Source of the DNA: Porodaedalea pini
Lineage: Eukaryota > Basidiomycota > Agaricomycetes > Hymenochaetales > Hymenochaetaceae
Length of the DNA stretch: 64,000 bases
Assembly (NCBI GenBank): GCA_002794775.1
Contig: NBAY01000044.1
Coordinates: forward strand, 332,840-396,839
Direction of reading: 5' to 3'
Both the position numbers and the translations under genes were made by a program. A model generated the notes under the pieces. It was not told the DNA's origin. It did not search any database and worked only from the letters and a program-made list of their open reading frames with translations. The stretch's first letter is position 1. Each line of letters opens with the position of its first letter. Positions 34,985 to 46,680 of this stretch are shown piece by piece.

Positions 34985-35990
34985 CCATCTCTTTTCACCG
35001 GGCATACTGATCTCTCGGCTTCCGATTAGTTGCATACTCGCCTCCGTCGTCCTCGCGGACTTACATCAGCAGCCGTATCTTGACTCAGGTTATAACGAAC
35101 GGGGCCCAAAGCTCTGTAACGAAGATGTGCATTGACCTCAGAATAGAAAAGCCAGCGTGCATCGATTTACTAATATTCATCCGTATTCCATAAGGTACAA
35201 ACCAAACCGGTGCTTCGGCACATGACGACAACTAAGCCAATAACCAGACCCCTCTGCTTCATGACCCCGAACGAAGCATCCAGGTGGTGAAGTGTTTGTC
35301 TTCTGCTCGTGCGCGGGAGAGGAGAAGGGATGTGTGCAGGTGCGGTTTATACAAGGGAAATTAAAAAATGTTGGTGGCAGCGCACGACCGCTTTCGCGAT
35401 CGCCTCCATGGACAGATCATCTCCATCTTCAATAACAACATCCAAGCCAGTGACTTCGTCCGAGCCCCAATTATCCCTTGCTAGTCAGACAACAACACCG
35501 CTTGGCGGGTAAGGCGAAAGGGGGGAGAAACTGCAACGCGACCGAGGTGTGAAATAAAATCGGCAAGTTAACCCTTGACGTCGTCGTGGATCGGTCACGA
35601 ACTGCTTTGCGTGAAGAAGAATTTCAGTACGACCACTCCCTGCGGATGAGATGAGATGAGATGAAATAATGGCGCATCGCCATGTTCGTCGATCAACTCG
35701 TTTGAATCGGCGAACCGATTTGCTTGACGCGTCGCGGTGGTAATACAGTATCGCTGCAAAGCCAGACGAGTCAGTTCAGAAACAAAATATCCGCGACGGT
35801 GGTGATGATGGGCTTCGCGCGTGAGCCAGATGATTGCTTTTAGGCCAACGAAGAGCAAGTTTCCGCTGAAACCACAATCTGTCAACGCACAAGCTCTCAC
35901 ATGGACAAACGACGTACCGATCGCAGTTTGTCGCTCCGCTGGAAGCCTGAGTTCCAGATTTTCGCATTCCACGCACGCCTGCCCGCGTTG
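34985..35990 (-). repeat. Dispersed repeat family, copy 4 (carries an uninterrupted target site)
   Basis: Aligns by eye with 26,920-27,082 joined directly to 31,045-31,900: TCGGCTTC..., the TTGACTCAGGTTATAACGA word, then TTCGGCACATGACGACAAC. There is nothing between the two halves at about 35,170, so this diverged copy lacks the 3.96-kb insertion. Coding frames are broken. Confidence 0.7.
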
Positions 35991-36883
35991 ATGCTATGCG
36001 TATGTGCGACGTGGGTTGCATGCATGAGATAGAGTATGCCTCTCAGAATGGTGAAGGGAACGAAGAGCTAAGGCCGAAGAGCTTTTCCGATCGGCCAGGG
36101 TTAGCTTTACGCGTGAATGAAAGTGTCTGCAGAACGTACCAACTATTTGACACCGAGCACCAGTTGGTTATTGTCTGGATGTATCGCCCAAGCAAGAATA
36201 CGCTGCATGAGACCAAGGCGAAAACAACGAAAAACAAAATCTACCGAACGAAAGAAATGAGTCTCCTACGGCTTGCTCAATAACCTCCATTTCTCTCAGA
36301 ATCATTTCTATGTCCAGGAACTTCGTTATGTGCAAGTATTTGTTTGGATTCATACAATCGAAGAAGGTTTGGTCTGGCGTCGCGTATGTAGGCTCGAGCT
36401 ATTTGCGCGCGACTGGCGTGAGGGATTCGTCGCCGGGACGCGAGACTGTGAGACCGTCATGGGAGATGATGATGATTCCGTGCTCGTGCTCGTGCTCGTG
36501 CTCGTATGTGAGATGGGCAAAGACGAGTGGACAATATCTGAACTACTGACTATTGAGCGAACGGTCAGTGAAGAAGAGGTATAACAAACGTACCTGGTAG
36601 GCTCTTCCAGCCCGTGTCCAATTATCTCCTCAAGCTCACTCGAATTCCGCATGCAAAACCCTTCCTCCTCATGTCGGCTACCTCAAGCCATACGTGCTGT
36701 ACGCCGCTGTTCAAAGCGTCCTACGTGTAATGCAATCCGTGAAATTGAAGGTGAAGTCGGCGTGTCAGTGTTACCGGAACTTGCTGTAAATACTCTCACG
36801 GTATCACGCTCTCCTCTGCAAGCACATCCATGCTGAGTACCATGCAGCAATGTCGAATGCGCGTTCCCGTCCACAAACTGCAG
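35991..36883. other. Spacer with a GCTCGT microsatellite
   Basis: A GCTCGT-type hexanucleotide tract lies at about 36,480-36,507. Overlapping frames on both strands (36,273-36,584 plus, 36,350-36,652 minus) are driven by this repeat. MRNSSELEEIIGHGLEEPTR on the minus strand may be a genuine first exon, but I could not extend it. Confidence 0.35.
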
Positions 36884-37455
36884 GGTTCTCAATTTTTCTG
36901 GGATGGACTAAATTAATTATAAAGGATTCGCTCGCTGTGAGACTGACGGTATGAGGTTCTCACTTTTATGTCCGTACTTGCAACGCTCACCATCGCTCAT
37001 CACTTCCTTTCAGCTAGTGTCTAGCGCAGCGTCTTCCTTAAGCATTACTTCGACGCACGTACTTCCAGCTACTTATTCTATGGGGATTGCTACAGGTTGG
37101 AGTTGACTTGGACCACATGTTACACTAGTACTGTCTCGCTCACTTTGCCAGAAATCCTACATGCGAACTGCAAATTGTCCGGAACAGATAGCTAACAATC
37201 ATACAGCATCTCCTCGGTGCTTGTCAAAATACGGTGCTACCCCTGACGTATAGCTAGATTTTGACCAAGATGTTGGACGGGGAATGCGTTTCGTCGGGCT
37301 GACCTCCAGCAAGGAGTCGTGACAGGGGAAGTGTATAAGACATCTCCACCACTCGCTGTGGATCCCTTATTCACTTTCTATATCGCAGTTGCTGAGGTAG
37401 CGGGAGACAGGGATCGAGCAGAGCGTGAGTGCATTCCCTCCTTGGAACACTGTGC
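36884..37455 (+). repeat. Long direct repeat, left copy (LTR-like)
   Basis: Matches 38,378-38,935 in the same orientation, with moderate divergence and small indels. Shared words are TATGAGGTTCTCACTTT, CCAGCTACTTATTCTATGGG and GGAAGTGTATAAGACATCTC, the last a TATA-like signal near the right end. The pair could be degenerate LTRs of a small retroelement or a simple duplication. Confidence 0.65.
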
Positions 37456-37707
37456 CGCACTACAATTTACGAAAACTAGCTCAACGACTCGAGCAAGCCT
37501 ATCTGGGTACTTGGTCATGAGCGCTCATGGTTAGTTCATCTCATCTCGTTCTCAGAGTTCGCTTCCAACTGAACTCTACAGTACGAAGGATTATTGCGCG
37601 ATGATGAGTCAAGATGTGACAGCCGTGGTGCCATTCCGAGCCTTAGTCTGGTCCCCTTCACTTCGCTCCGTCTTCCCTCTCTGGTACTCAAATGTTCGCT
37701 CATGTCA

Positions 37708-38190
37708 TTAGTTGGCTAGAGATAGATATTCGGTGCCAGGGATAGTCGCAGATGTTGACATCTGCTTACGCTCATGGGACTCTCTCATGTCAAACGTACC
37801 TGCACTCTTCTCCGATGCAGTGCCGGAGAAAGGGGGCTCCGGTTGAAAATCAAAATGCGAGCGCTTGGAGAGAAGAAAGAGATTCAAATGCTGTGCATGT
37901 GTAGGAAGCGAGTACAGGTCAAGGGTGCATGTAGCATTACTATCGGCTTGATCTGACCCTTTGTGCTGTAAGATGGGTAGAGCGATGACCCTCCTTTGAA
38001 ATGAACCCCCCCTAGCGTCTATGATTGCGGATTCTATTAACTTTGACTGGGTCATCTCCAGAGCATTCTGATACAGATACAGCTCGCACCGCGTTGTATA
38101 GATTGATAAGAACGCACCATCGAGATTGGATATAAGTAATAAATTGAGTAGTTCAGAGTATTTGTAGTACACTGGCCATAAATGATTCAC
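37708..38190 (-). CDS. Unknown 160-codon frame between the long direct repeats
   Basis: An uninterrupted minus-strand frame (MNHLWPVYYKYSELLNLLLI...) lying entirely between the two direct repeats. It shows no retroelement motif (no protease, RT or zinc knuckle). It may be fortuitous or part of the segment trapped between the repeats. Confidence 0.2.
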   Translation of the reverse strand: MNHLWPVYYKYSELLNLLLISNLDGAFLSIYTTRCELYLYQNALEMTQSKLIESAIIDARGGSFQRRVIALPILQHKGSDQADSNATCTLDLYSLPTHAQHLNLFLLSKRSHFDFQPEPPFSGTASEKSAGTFDMRESHERKQMSTSATIPGTEYLSLAN

Positions 38191-38377
38191 CGCTCCGTAA
38201 CGGAAGTTGCTCGCAGAGAAACAAAGTGCCCGGGTGAAGAACTAGGGGCTGCATGTAATGAAAGAGCCATACAGGATGTCTGGATGATTCGAAGGCGCTT
38301 GTTGTAAAACTTCAAGGTATATGCATGAAAAGCACGTTGTAGATCTGCTTCTACCTGCAGAAGAACACAGCAAGTGA

Positions 38378-38935
38378 TAGTTACAGACTTTTTCATAGGA
38401 TGAACTAAACTAATTATTAAACATTCACTCGCTTTGAGACTAGTGGTATGAGGTTCTCACTTTAGGTCCGTACTTGCAACGCTCGCTATCGCTCATCACC
38501 TTCTTTTCAGCTAGTACTAGCGTCCGGTGCGGTGTCTTCCTTAAGTATTATTTTGACGCATGCACTTCCAGCTACTTATGCTATGGGGATTGTTACAGGT
38601 TGGAGTTGATTCGGACCATGTTACACTGTCTCGCTGAAAATCCTATGCGAACTGCAAATTGTCCGGAACAGATAGTTAGCAATCATATAACATCCCCTTA
38701 GCGCTTGACAAAAATACGACGTGACCCTGACGTATAACTAGATTTTGACCAAGGTGCCGGATGGCGAATATGTAGTCACCGGGCCGACCTCCGGCAGGGA
38801 GTCGTACCAGGGGAAGTGTATAAGACATCTCCACCACTCGCTGTGGATCCCTTATTCTCTTTCTATATCCCAGTTGCTGAGGTAGCGGGAAATAGATATC
38901 GGGTAAAGCGTGTGTGAACTCGGCCCTCGGAACAC
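38378..38935 (+). repeat. Long direct repeat, right copy (LTR-like)
   Basis: Partner of 36,884-37,455. An A-rich tract (38,990-39,010) lies just downstream. Confidence 0.65.
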
Positions 38936-39176
38936 CATATTCGCCTACATCAGCTTGAAGTGTTGATAGCGTGAAATGATACGGGTATCAAGTAAAAAAA
39001 AACAAATAAGTTAAAAAAGGTACATCAGAGCGAGTGGGAAACAAAACGGACACAAAGGGCGTGCACGTGGTGGTGTAACAGAAATTGAACACACTAAAGT
39101 ACATGTACACAACTAGTGAGATGGATAATAAAAGTATAAGTAGTACAAAACAAAATAAAGAGTCCTTAAAGTAGAA

Positions 39177-42100
39177 TCATGGCAACATATTTTCCTTGCC
39201 TTGGAAAACGCCTCTCGGTGAGCCTAGCACCTTGCCCTTATCGACTTCCATCGAAACCGTGCCGTAGGACAACTTCAGGCACCCATCCAGCCCTTCCATG
39301 TCGTCAACTAGCAGACTGCGCTCGAAGCTACTATCACCGAACCCCTCTACTTCTGCAAGGTCTGAAAAGTCTGAGTCTTCGGCGTCCAACAGGTTCGGCG
39401 CTTCTCGCACGCTTCGAGCGAAGTCTGCCTTCACAGGGCTCGCAGATGGGCTCTGCTGGGTCAACCGCTGACGAGGAGGCGAGATGGTCTCGGGAACAGT
39501 GGTCAGACCGACGGAACATGAAGGGTGGCGGCGCGATGCGAATGCGGTAGGGCCCAATGATGCTGATGGCAATACCGGCTGGCGAAGGTGAGAAGGCATA
39601 GTTGGAGCGGATGCGAGCCCGAGAGAGTCGAAACGAGTGACGAATGCGGCCAGCGCGCGACGCTCCTCTTCCAGCTTAAGACGCATCTGAAAAGCACTGT
39701 CAGAATTTTGATTCCTATTGTGCCAGAGTTGCGAAGACGCCTACGTTTCTTTCCTTCTCCAAACGACGGACGAGTTCCTCTGCCCATGCCTCTTTCTCCT
39801 CACGAAGCTTACGCTCCTCGTCCAGCTGCGCACGCCACTCAAGTTCGACATCTTCTTTCACCGCGCGCAATGGCTCTCCAAGGTTCTCTTCGTACCCGCG
39901 TACAACAATCTCGAGTTCTCTGACTGTCTTCGTCTGCTCTGCGATGAGCTTGTCCTTCTCGCTGTCCGGTGCATCAGCAGACAGTTCCGGTCGCGCGAGG
40001 AGTGCTGCCTCCAGCGAAAGTATCTGTGTCATCTGCGACTCAATCTGCCTGCGTGCAGAAAGAAGCTCCTGTTGCAACTATGAAAGCCAATAAAGTTAGC
40101 TGGAAAGCCAAAAGCAATGGCGCCGGGCTCACTTGGTAGGGCTCCAGATCGAAGTCCAGCTTGGATGGGCTAGCTGGTCGCGTTTGGTCACCCTTCGTCT
40201 CGTCCACAGATTGGCTTGTCAGGATAAGCTTGGTGAGTTGCTGAATTCGGGAATTGAGCTCATTCATCGCGCGGCTTTCATCCAGTTGCTGTCCGTGAAC
40301 GTTGGTTTAGTATTATAAATGAGCCAACAAAGAGGAATGGTCACCTCCTTCGCACTGAGACGTCTGCCCTGGGCGGGTACAACAGCCTCGCGTTCTGCGA
40401 GTCGGTGTTTCAGATCCTCGATCTCTTTCCTGTAACGCTCGAGCAGCGCATCTGTATCGACAACCTCCTTTTTCTTCGCATTCAGCTGAGAAAAAAAGAA
40501 GCCGTTCCAAATTCATTCTCCATTAGAAGATACGTGTTCAACGTACCTGAACACGTTTCACCCGTTGAGCAAACAGTAAAGTGCTCGTTGTCTCTGCGAC
40601 AGCACTTGGGACAGGATTAATCGTGCATATGACAGAGATGCGTGCGTTTCCTGAAAGGGAGGGTTGAAGCATCCTTGTAAGCTTCGAGTTTCGGAAAGGA
40701 ATGTGATCGCTGTACAAAACGCGTCAGATCAAAAGGAGTATTCCTTGTCACGGAAACACTCACTTCTTTCCCTTCGCCGCATTCTCAGCGAGTGTACCGA
40801 TGACGGATCCTAAGGTAAGAAGACTACTGTTGTCAGAAGCGAGAGTCTTGAAGCAGCGTGTTGAGCTCACCTCGTGTTTATGTACCGCCCTTCTCGAGTC
40901 CGTTCTTTGTCAGAGGTCGCTCTCTCTGAGCCAGCCAAATCAATCAGACTCTGCGCAGTATGTGAGCAAGAAGATTTCAGATGAATGTAGGAGGAACCTA
41001 CCAAAACGCTCATTTGCACACTGCGACCGCCCCTACTTTGCAGCCGTGTTCCTCCCGGCATTGGAGGGACCACAGGTGTCGCCCGTCCGTCCTCGAGACC
41101 GCCGGGCGATCCACGTTCTCTGCTCTCAATCACCAAGCGAAACACGGAGTGAGAACGCGAGCTTCGTTCGTTCCAATCTGTGCTTGCCGTGCGCCTATTC
41201 CCGTAGCCGCGATCGAGAACCTCATGGACGCTCTTCAAGCTCGTGACGACTTCCTCGCGAAGCGGTGCAAGAATAACGTTATCTCCGATACCCTGAATCT
41301 GCACTGTGTTCGCGGCGGAGCGTGCGGAAGGCGGTGCCAGTAAATCGAAGATGGCCTCATTGTAGATCTCGAGGTACGAGCAGCGTAGGAGATACTCTCG
41401 GGTTGGGGTCCGACGGATGTATGCGAAGACGTCCTTCATCGCGCGTGGAATAATACCAGGCTCATCATCGGTTCCAGATAGCGTGAACGTCTTCCCGCTC
41501 GCAGTCTGGCCGTACGCAAAAACGACGGCATTGTAGCCGTCCATCGCAGCGTTCACATGGCTTCGTGCCGCAGCGTTGTAAACCGGCTTGTTCTCTTGGC
41601 CCGTAAGCACCTCGTCATAGTGATACAGTGGCACTGGAGTCCCTGTAGACTTATGGTATTGCGGGAGAAGTTTGAGGGAACTTTCGGCAGGCATGATCGA
41701 CCAGGCTTGCGTCGCGTCAGTAGGGCGGACTCTATAAACTTGTCAGATAAGTTTTGCTCCAGTACATGACTGCTCACCTCACAGACACGTGGACTTTGTC
41801 TTCCCGGCCGTATTGCAGAGAACGCAGCTCCCGCTCGTCCAACTCGAAGCTAAGGTCAACGTCCACATTCTCCGCATCCACAAGCGCTTGTTCCGGGTCG
41901 ACGCGGCTCACGTCCATCTCGCTTTCCATCAAGACATCTTCGCAGCGGCTCTGGCTGCGTAGCGGGGTACGCGGGCTCCCCAGAGGCACGGGCGTCGTCG
42001 AACGTGAGCGCGTTGGGGTACGAGGCGAGTCTAGCCCTGACGCCGAGGCAGGCCTGGTCATCCTGCGCGTTTTCGACTCTGTTGAAAGTGCTGCCTTGTA

Positions 42101-42244
42101 TTTCTTGACAGCAGATCCGCCCGCGGGCGACATAGTGCCTTCCACATTGGACTGGCGAGCGGCGAACGTTGTCGAGGACGCGGTGTTGGCTCTGCTGACC
42201 GGCCGATCTGACGTGCTTGGAATTTGAGGCTTTGAAGGACGCAT
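39177..42244 (-). CDS. Kinesin motor protein, kinesin-7 / Kip2-like (spliced)
   Basis: A minus-strand gene with a Ser/Pro-rich N-terminal extension (MRPSKPQIPS..., about 155 residues, with TPTRSRSTTPV) and then a complete kinesin motor. Motifs: beta-1 VHVSVRVRP across an intron (about 41,780), YNAAARSHVNAAMDGYNAVV, P-loop GQTASGKTFT (about 41,490), switch I NERSSRSHS (about 41,170), switch II DLAGSE (about 40,920), SDHIPFRNSKLTRMLQPSLS around 40,700 and a LFAQRVK end. Coiled coils follow (EQLDESRAMNELNSRIQQL, QQELLSARRQIESQMTQILS and an Arg/Glu-rich helix), then a C-terminal tail ending at 39,177. The N-terminal extension with an internal motor is the layout of Kip2/CENP-E-type kinesin-7 proteins, plus-end-directed microtubule motors. 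Introns are short and frames open, so the gene looks functional. Subfamily is inferred from layout, not phylogeny. Confidence 0.85.
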
Positions 42245-42444
42245 GATAGTTATATATACAGTGTCGCCGACGCTGTGGACGTCGCCTTTGAATCGTGATT
42301 GAGGATGAGTTGAAGTCGATTTGAGTTCGCGTTCGTTTCGTGAACATGGGAGTCACGAGACTAAAAGTCACGGGGTCGCGCAGCTGTACATGATGAGATT
42401 ACCTTACGCATCTCTGTCTCCAACCACATCAACACAAGGCGACC
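42245..42444. promoter_or_regulatory. Shared divergent promoter region (kinesin / MYND gene)
   Basis: Only 200 bp separate the start codons of the minus-strand kinesin and plus-strand MYND genes. A TATATATA-like stretch lies at about 42,250-42,258, on the kinesin side. The region must contain both promoters. Confidence 0.5.
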
Positions 42445-44688
42445 ATGAGGCGGAGCAATGGTATCCGAGTCAGCCCGGACAGAATCTCTGCGAGCTACGA
42501 TGCTGACGTTGAAAGGGCTAGACAGCAACTGAAAACTAATCCAGTCAAGGTACGCTTCTACTTCGTGTAGAGGAGCTCTGTATAATCACAAAAATACCAA
42601 ATCAGGTCATAGAGGCAGCAAAGGAAGGCTCGTTAATCGATATGATTGCGCTCTCCCTGCTGGACGATGCAAACGAAATCCCCAAGGCTCTGCATCCGCT
42701 CATCGAAGGATTACTCACACATCACATTCGTGTATGTCCTCCCGATCATGAATCTCCGAATAATATCACCTCGTCTTCCAATCGGATGATTTCTCTTTGC
42801 TTCGCCATACTCCACCTCTTTTCTGGAAATGGGAGATACTTTGACGATGCGGTGAAGCAGAGAATATTATTGGATCTCTGGCCGAATATTTTCAGATGGC
42901 TCAACTACCTGGCGATACGATTGGCTGAGCCGGAATTGGTGGGGGCCATAGATGGAGAAGATGCCAGTTTTGTACACCTGCTAGCAATCTCGCAAGCTTT
43001 CATATCAATTTCCAAGTGGCCTTCGACTGCGAACGAAGTCCTTAGCGACCTCGATGCATTCCGTCTCGCAGCTTCAGTATGGGCAGACCCCACAAACTCG
43101 ACCAAACCGCAGAAATTGCGCTGCTCCGCGGACTGTCTGATCTCGTTTCGATGGTGCGATCGGAAAGAGTCCGGTCGCTTTGATATCCTGAGCGATATAC
43201 TCGGCGGAGAGAGCAACGTTTCTGCTCACGCACTCCGGAGACTCCGCATTTCCCATTCAGATGATCCTTCTGCAATTTCCAGCGGATACAATGATTACGA
43301 CGCTATCGCCGCTCAAGTCAGTATCCTTTATCTTCTCTGTGGAGGAGATGAGACTTGCTACCATTCGTTGCGCAGAACAGTTCTCTGGGACGGCGCCCTG
43401 GGACTTGTCATCGATCTTTTGTCGAAGCTTACTATCGACCTGAAGACCAGAGGTAAAGCTTCTGGAGCCGTATGCGAATGCCTGAAGTTCATAAGCCTCA
43501 TCTTCTTAGCTGCTGATGCAGCAGTATGGACACGTTACGCCCTTCGACATCGTGTCATTGAAGTGCTCTGGGGCTTAGGTCCTTTTTACGACCGCCTTAC
43601 TGGCTTCGGGAAGGATAAACTTACGGAGACGATTATGGGTTTCTGTCGTTTTCTGAATATCGGCAAAACTCGTTCCGTTGCATTTGATGCTTTCTGCAAG
43701 ATTGGATCCGAGGTGAACTCCGCTCCGGTCGAGTTCGTTGACACTTGGAAGGTGCTTAGAACTTGTCTTTTGAGCCGTTGCATTCTGCGATGTATAAATA
43801 CCAGACTTTCGACTTTCGGGGCGGAAGTGCTTTGTTGCAGTAATGTACGTCCATTTGCGATACGGACAACAGAAAACTAAACAGCCTTCATCTTAGCCCG
43901 CTTGTGATTTTTCGGGACACAGGAGGTCCTTCAAGACATGTGCAGGATGTAAAAGCACGTTGTATTGCTCGAGAAAATGCCAGACTCAAGGATGGCGAGA
44001 TGGCAGGCATCGGGAAGAATGCGGTGCAATCCGGAAGCAAGGCCGTGAGTTGTTCGCACAGAGCTAAAAGATCGGAGGATTTACAAATTTCAACAATACT
44101 ATAGGCACGACTATCTTTTCTATCCGCGACAAGAGAATCGTCACAAGGATTGCACTCGCGGAAATCCGGCGACATATACCAGGCTTGCGAGTCTTGGCTG
44201 CGAGGAATTTCCCCAATGTGACCTTTGAACACCTCAATATTCATGTTGACTTGTCTGCGGAGCCCGCGATTCTCAGTGTCGAACCAGCTCAACGCCCCGA
44301 CGGGACTGCTGTCAAGATGAAGCACCGAATTGGTGATCATATGATGCGTGTAGCTCGGGCTCGCCAACAACGAGGGGATAAACATGCGACCTTCGTGCAC
44401 ATCAAGTTCGAGGACGGAAGTTACTGCTCGCCGGGCCATTTGTATCTCGCCACTCATATAAGCAAGGCAATGCAGTTTCCGACCCTTGCGAAGACCAAGT
44501 CCTTGAGGAAGGCTGCCGTCGACTATGACGATAATCCGCTGCCTAATTGGCTCGACGAGATTGACGAGCTCGTTAAAATTGTCACAGAGTCGTCAACCCA
44601 GTTACGCATGCCAGTCTGGAACGAGCTGCTCATGAAGTCAGTTATAGCAGTGTATATTGCAGACAAGGATTCTAAAAAGAACGCTTAA
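42445..44688 (+). CDS. MYND-type zinc-finger protein (spliced)
   Basis: Starts at ATG 42,445 (MRRSNGIRVSPDRISASYDA). The first intron (after NPVK, about 42,550-42,605) splices in phase to a ~410-codon helical region (DDANEIPKALHPLIEGLL, ILYLLCGGDETCYHSLRR) typical of the armadillo-like N-terminal part of basidiomycete MYND proteins. An intron near 43,843-43,897 joins CCSN to PACDFSGHRRSFKTCAGC, giving a full MYND finger: CxxC pairs, LYCSRKCQTQGW and HREEC. MYND modules bind proline-rich peptides, and basidiomycetes have many such proteins without known roles. A further intron (about 44,046-44,104) leads to the C-terminal part ending at 44,688. I see no disruption. The substrate or partner is unknown. 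Confidence 0.75.
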
Positions 44689-44899
44689 GCACCCAAAGGA
44701 TGCTTAATTAGGATCATTCTAATAATACATAAAGTAAATATGAAGATGATGTCGAAATATGAAATGCAATGTTAGACATAACTGATTGAAATTATCTATG
44801 AAATTCGTTTTTGCGAGAAAATACACTATGCTCCAAAGCAAGCCTCGTTATTAAAGAGCGTACTAACTATGACTCGGTCATTCAGCCACAAGGTTCATC

Positions 44900-45200
44900 A
44901 CGAATCCCGCACACACCGATATATAACTTTGCACGCTGGCGAGCGCAGGCTGCGAAACATTTTCCAGATGATAATTTTAAGTATCGTAACATACGAATGG
45001 ATGGGCGTGTATCTTCTGAGCTCGTAATACTTAGCGTCAGAAAATACACTTTTTACAACTTAGACGGCAGGATTGGTGATCATATGTTGTGTGTTGTGTA
45101 GAACCGCCAGTGGTGGGCGACGCAAGCGCAACGTTCGCATATCATTGGCCGGGATGGGGGCTGGAGCGCTGTTGCGGTGCATATCGATAAACCCATGCGT
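44900..45200 (+). pseudogene. Relic duplicate of the MYND gene 3' region
   Basis: Short plus-strand similarity to the C-terminal exon of the preceding gene: AKHFPDDNFKYRNIRMD versus ARNFPNVTFEHLNIHVD, LVILSV versus AILSV, and GRIGDHMLCVV versus HRIGDHMMRVA. The frames are broken by stops and frameshifts. This indicates a tandem partial duplication that has decayed. Confidence 0.55.
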
Positions 45201-46022
45201 ATCTGATAGTCGCTGTAAGTGGGGACTACGGTGGCCAGTGACTCGTAAATTGACACATCGATGCTGACGAACACTAGAACACGCCTTATTATAGGTGTAT
45301 AAAGGAATCGGAGTTGGGATCTTCTATTGGTATACGAAGCGACCTTAGGCATTTAGAGCTATAGGAGTCCTATAAAGCTCAAGTATCCAGTTTGAACACT
45401 GCAGAACACCTTCTGCACCAACCCCACTTCCAACTCGGTGAAGAGCGCGAGTATCACCCACGCTTTAGCAAGTGCAGAATCCGACGTCGCAAACACTAAT
45501 ACAGTGTGTAGAGCAGGGTTGAAAATGTCAAATAGCCGTGTCGGCGCTCCTTCTCCGATGACAGCCGGTGCGTCGGGTGCGCAGCTCGCACGTCCCGATC
45601 TGCAACTCTGTATCCGTCTGGAGGACCAGATACCGAGCCAGGGAACCATTCATCAATGACAACCGAGCTCCAGCGATAGTGAATATCGAGCTGGAAGAGT
45701 TTATGACCGCGGAACCAGACTTCATCTTCGGCTCTTGGCAAAGTATCTCAGCTTGCTGGTTTTCCGATTGTACATAGCGATTGTACAGCTCATTCGTAAG
45801 CTTGAGAAATCGAATACAAAAAGTACGAGCCGTAATTGCAAGTTCACCAATACAAAAATTCAAGCAAGAATATTGAAGGCCAAATAGTTTGAGATGAGAT
45901 AGGGAGATGAGCCGTAAACCTTTAGCCATAATTTAATATGGCAAAATCTTCAATTGCCTGTGGAATCAATACTTAAGATAAACAAATTCTGACCTCATAT
46001 TGTCCTTTGGTTAGATTTTAAC
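45201..46022. other. Spacer, possible further decayed sequence
   Basis: Overlapping short frames on both strands at 45,359-45,930 with no recognised motif. Confidence 0.3.
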
Positions 46023-46280
46023 TTACTGTGTTTTTCACAAATAATGACAGTCAGAAAACGAAAGGAATGTTTCACGGGTAGTCGCGACTATTCTGGCACC
46101 AATGGACCAATCACAGACCTGGAAAGGCTGACCAACATAAATTGTAAATCGAGTTGACGCCAGAAACTCAATAAATCTAGCCAAATATGGGTGTTCATCA
46201 GCAGTGCCGATCGCCACATGACTTTCCGAAACACTTTCATGATATTCACGGACTGTCATTAGTTGTGAAAAACACAGTAA
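46023..46280. mobile_element. Small MITE-like element, 258 bp
   Basis: Terminal inverted repeats of about 28 bp: TTACTGTGTTTTTCACAAAT at the left and the reverse complement of TTACTGTGTTTTTCACAACT at the right, both continuing AATGACAGTC. There is no coding capacity. A target duplication is not obvious. Confidence 0.7.
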
Positions 46281-46680
46281 TTTAGGAGACCTAGTATAAC
46301 CGTCAAAAGCAGGTGTGAGTGTGGTACACAATTCTTTTCACCAATTACGGCGCCAAACACGGCAATTACGATTACGGCACTTTGCGGAGCCCTAATTGCG
46401 TGTGGCTACCGCTACAAGACCAATCGAACTTACTGGATGCTCTGCACATCTGCCAGCTCATGCGCTGTGCAGAAGAACTTCAAGGTCTTTCTTATAAGCT
46501 CATGCCGATGACTTTACTCGCAGCTGTTACCATGGGCGATTCAATTGGAGTGGCGGAACTTTGCGCGAGATAACTTTGCAGCTGTCTTTGCGTTTTCAGA
46601 CCCTGTCGCAATTTATAACACCTTGCATGCCGCTCATGCGTACCATTAGATTATTTTTCTACTGATCCGCTGCTTGCGCT
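46281..46680. other. Spacer upstream of the next gene
   Basis: An 84-codon plus frame (46,319-46,573) is open but has no motif. The promoter of the gene starting at 46,681 should lie here. Confidence 0.3.
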
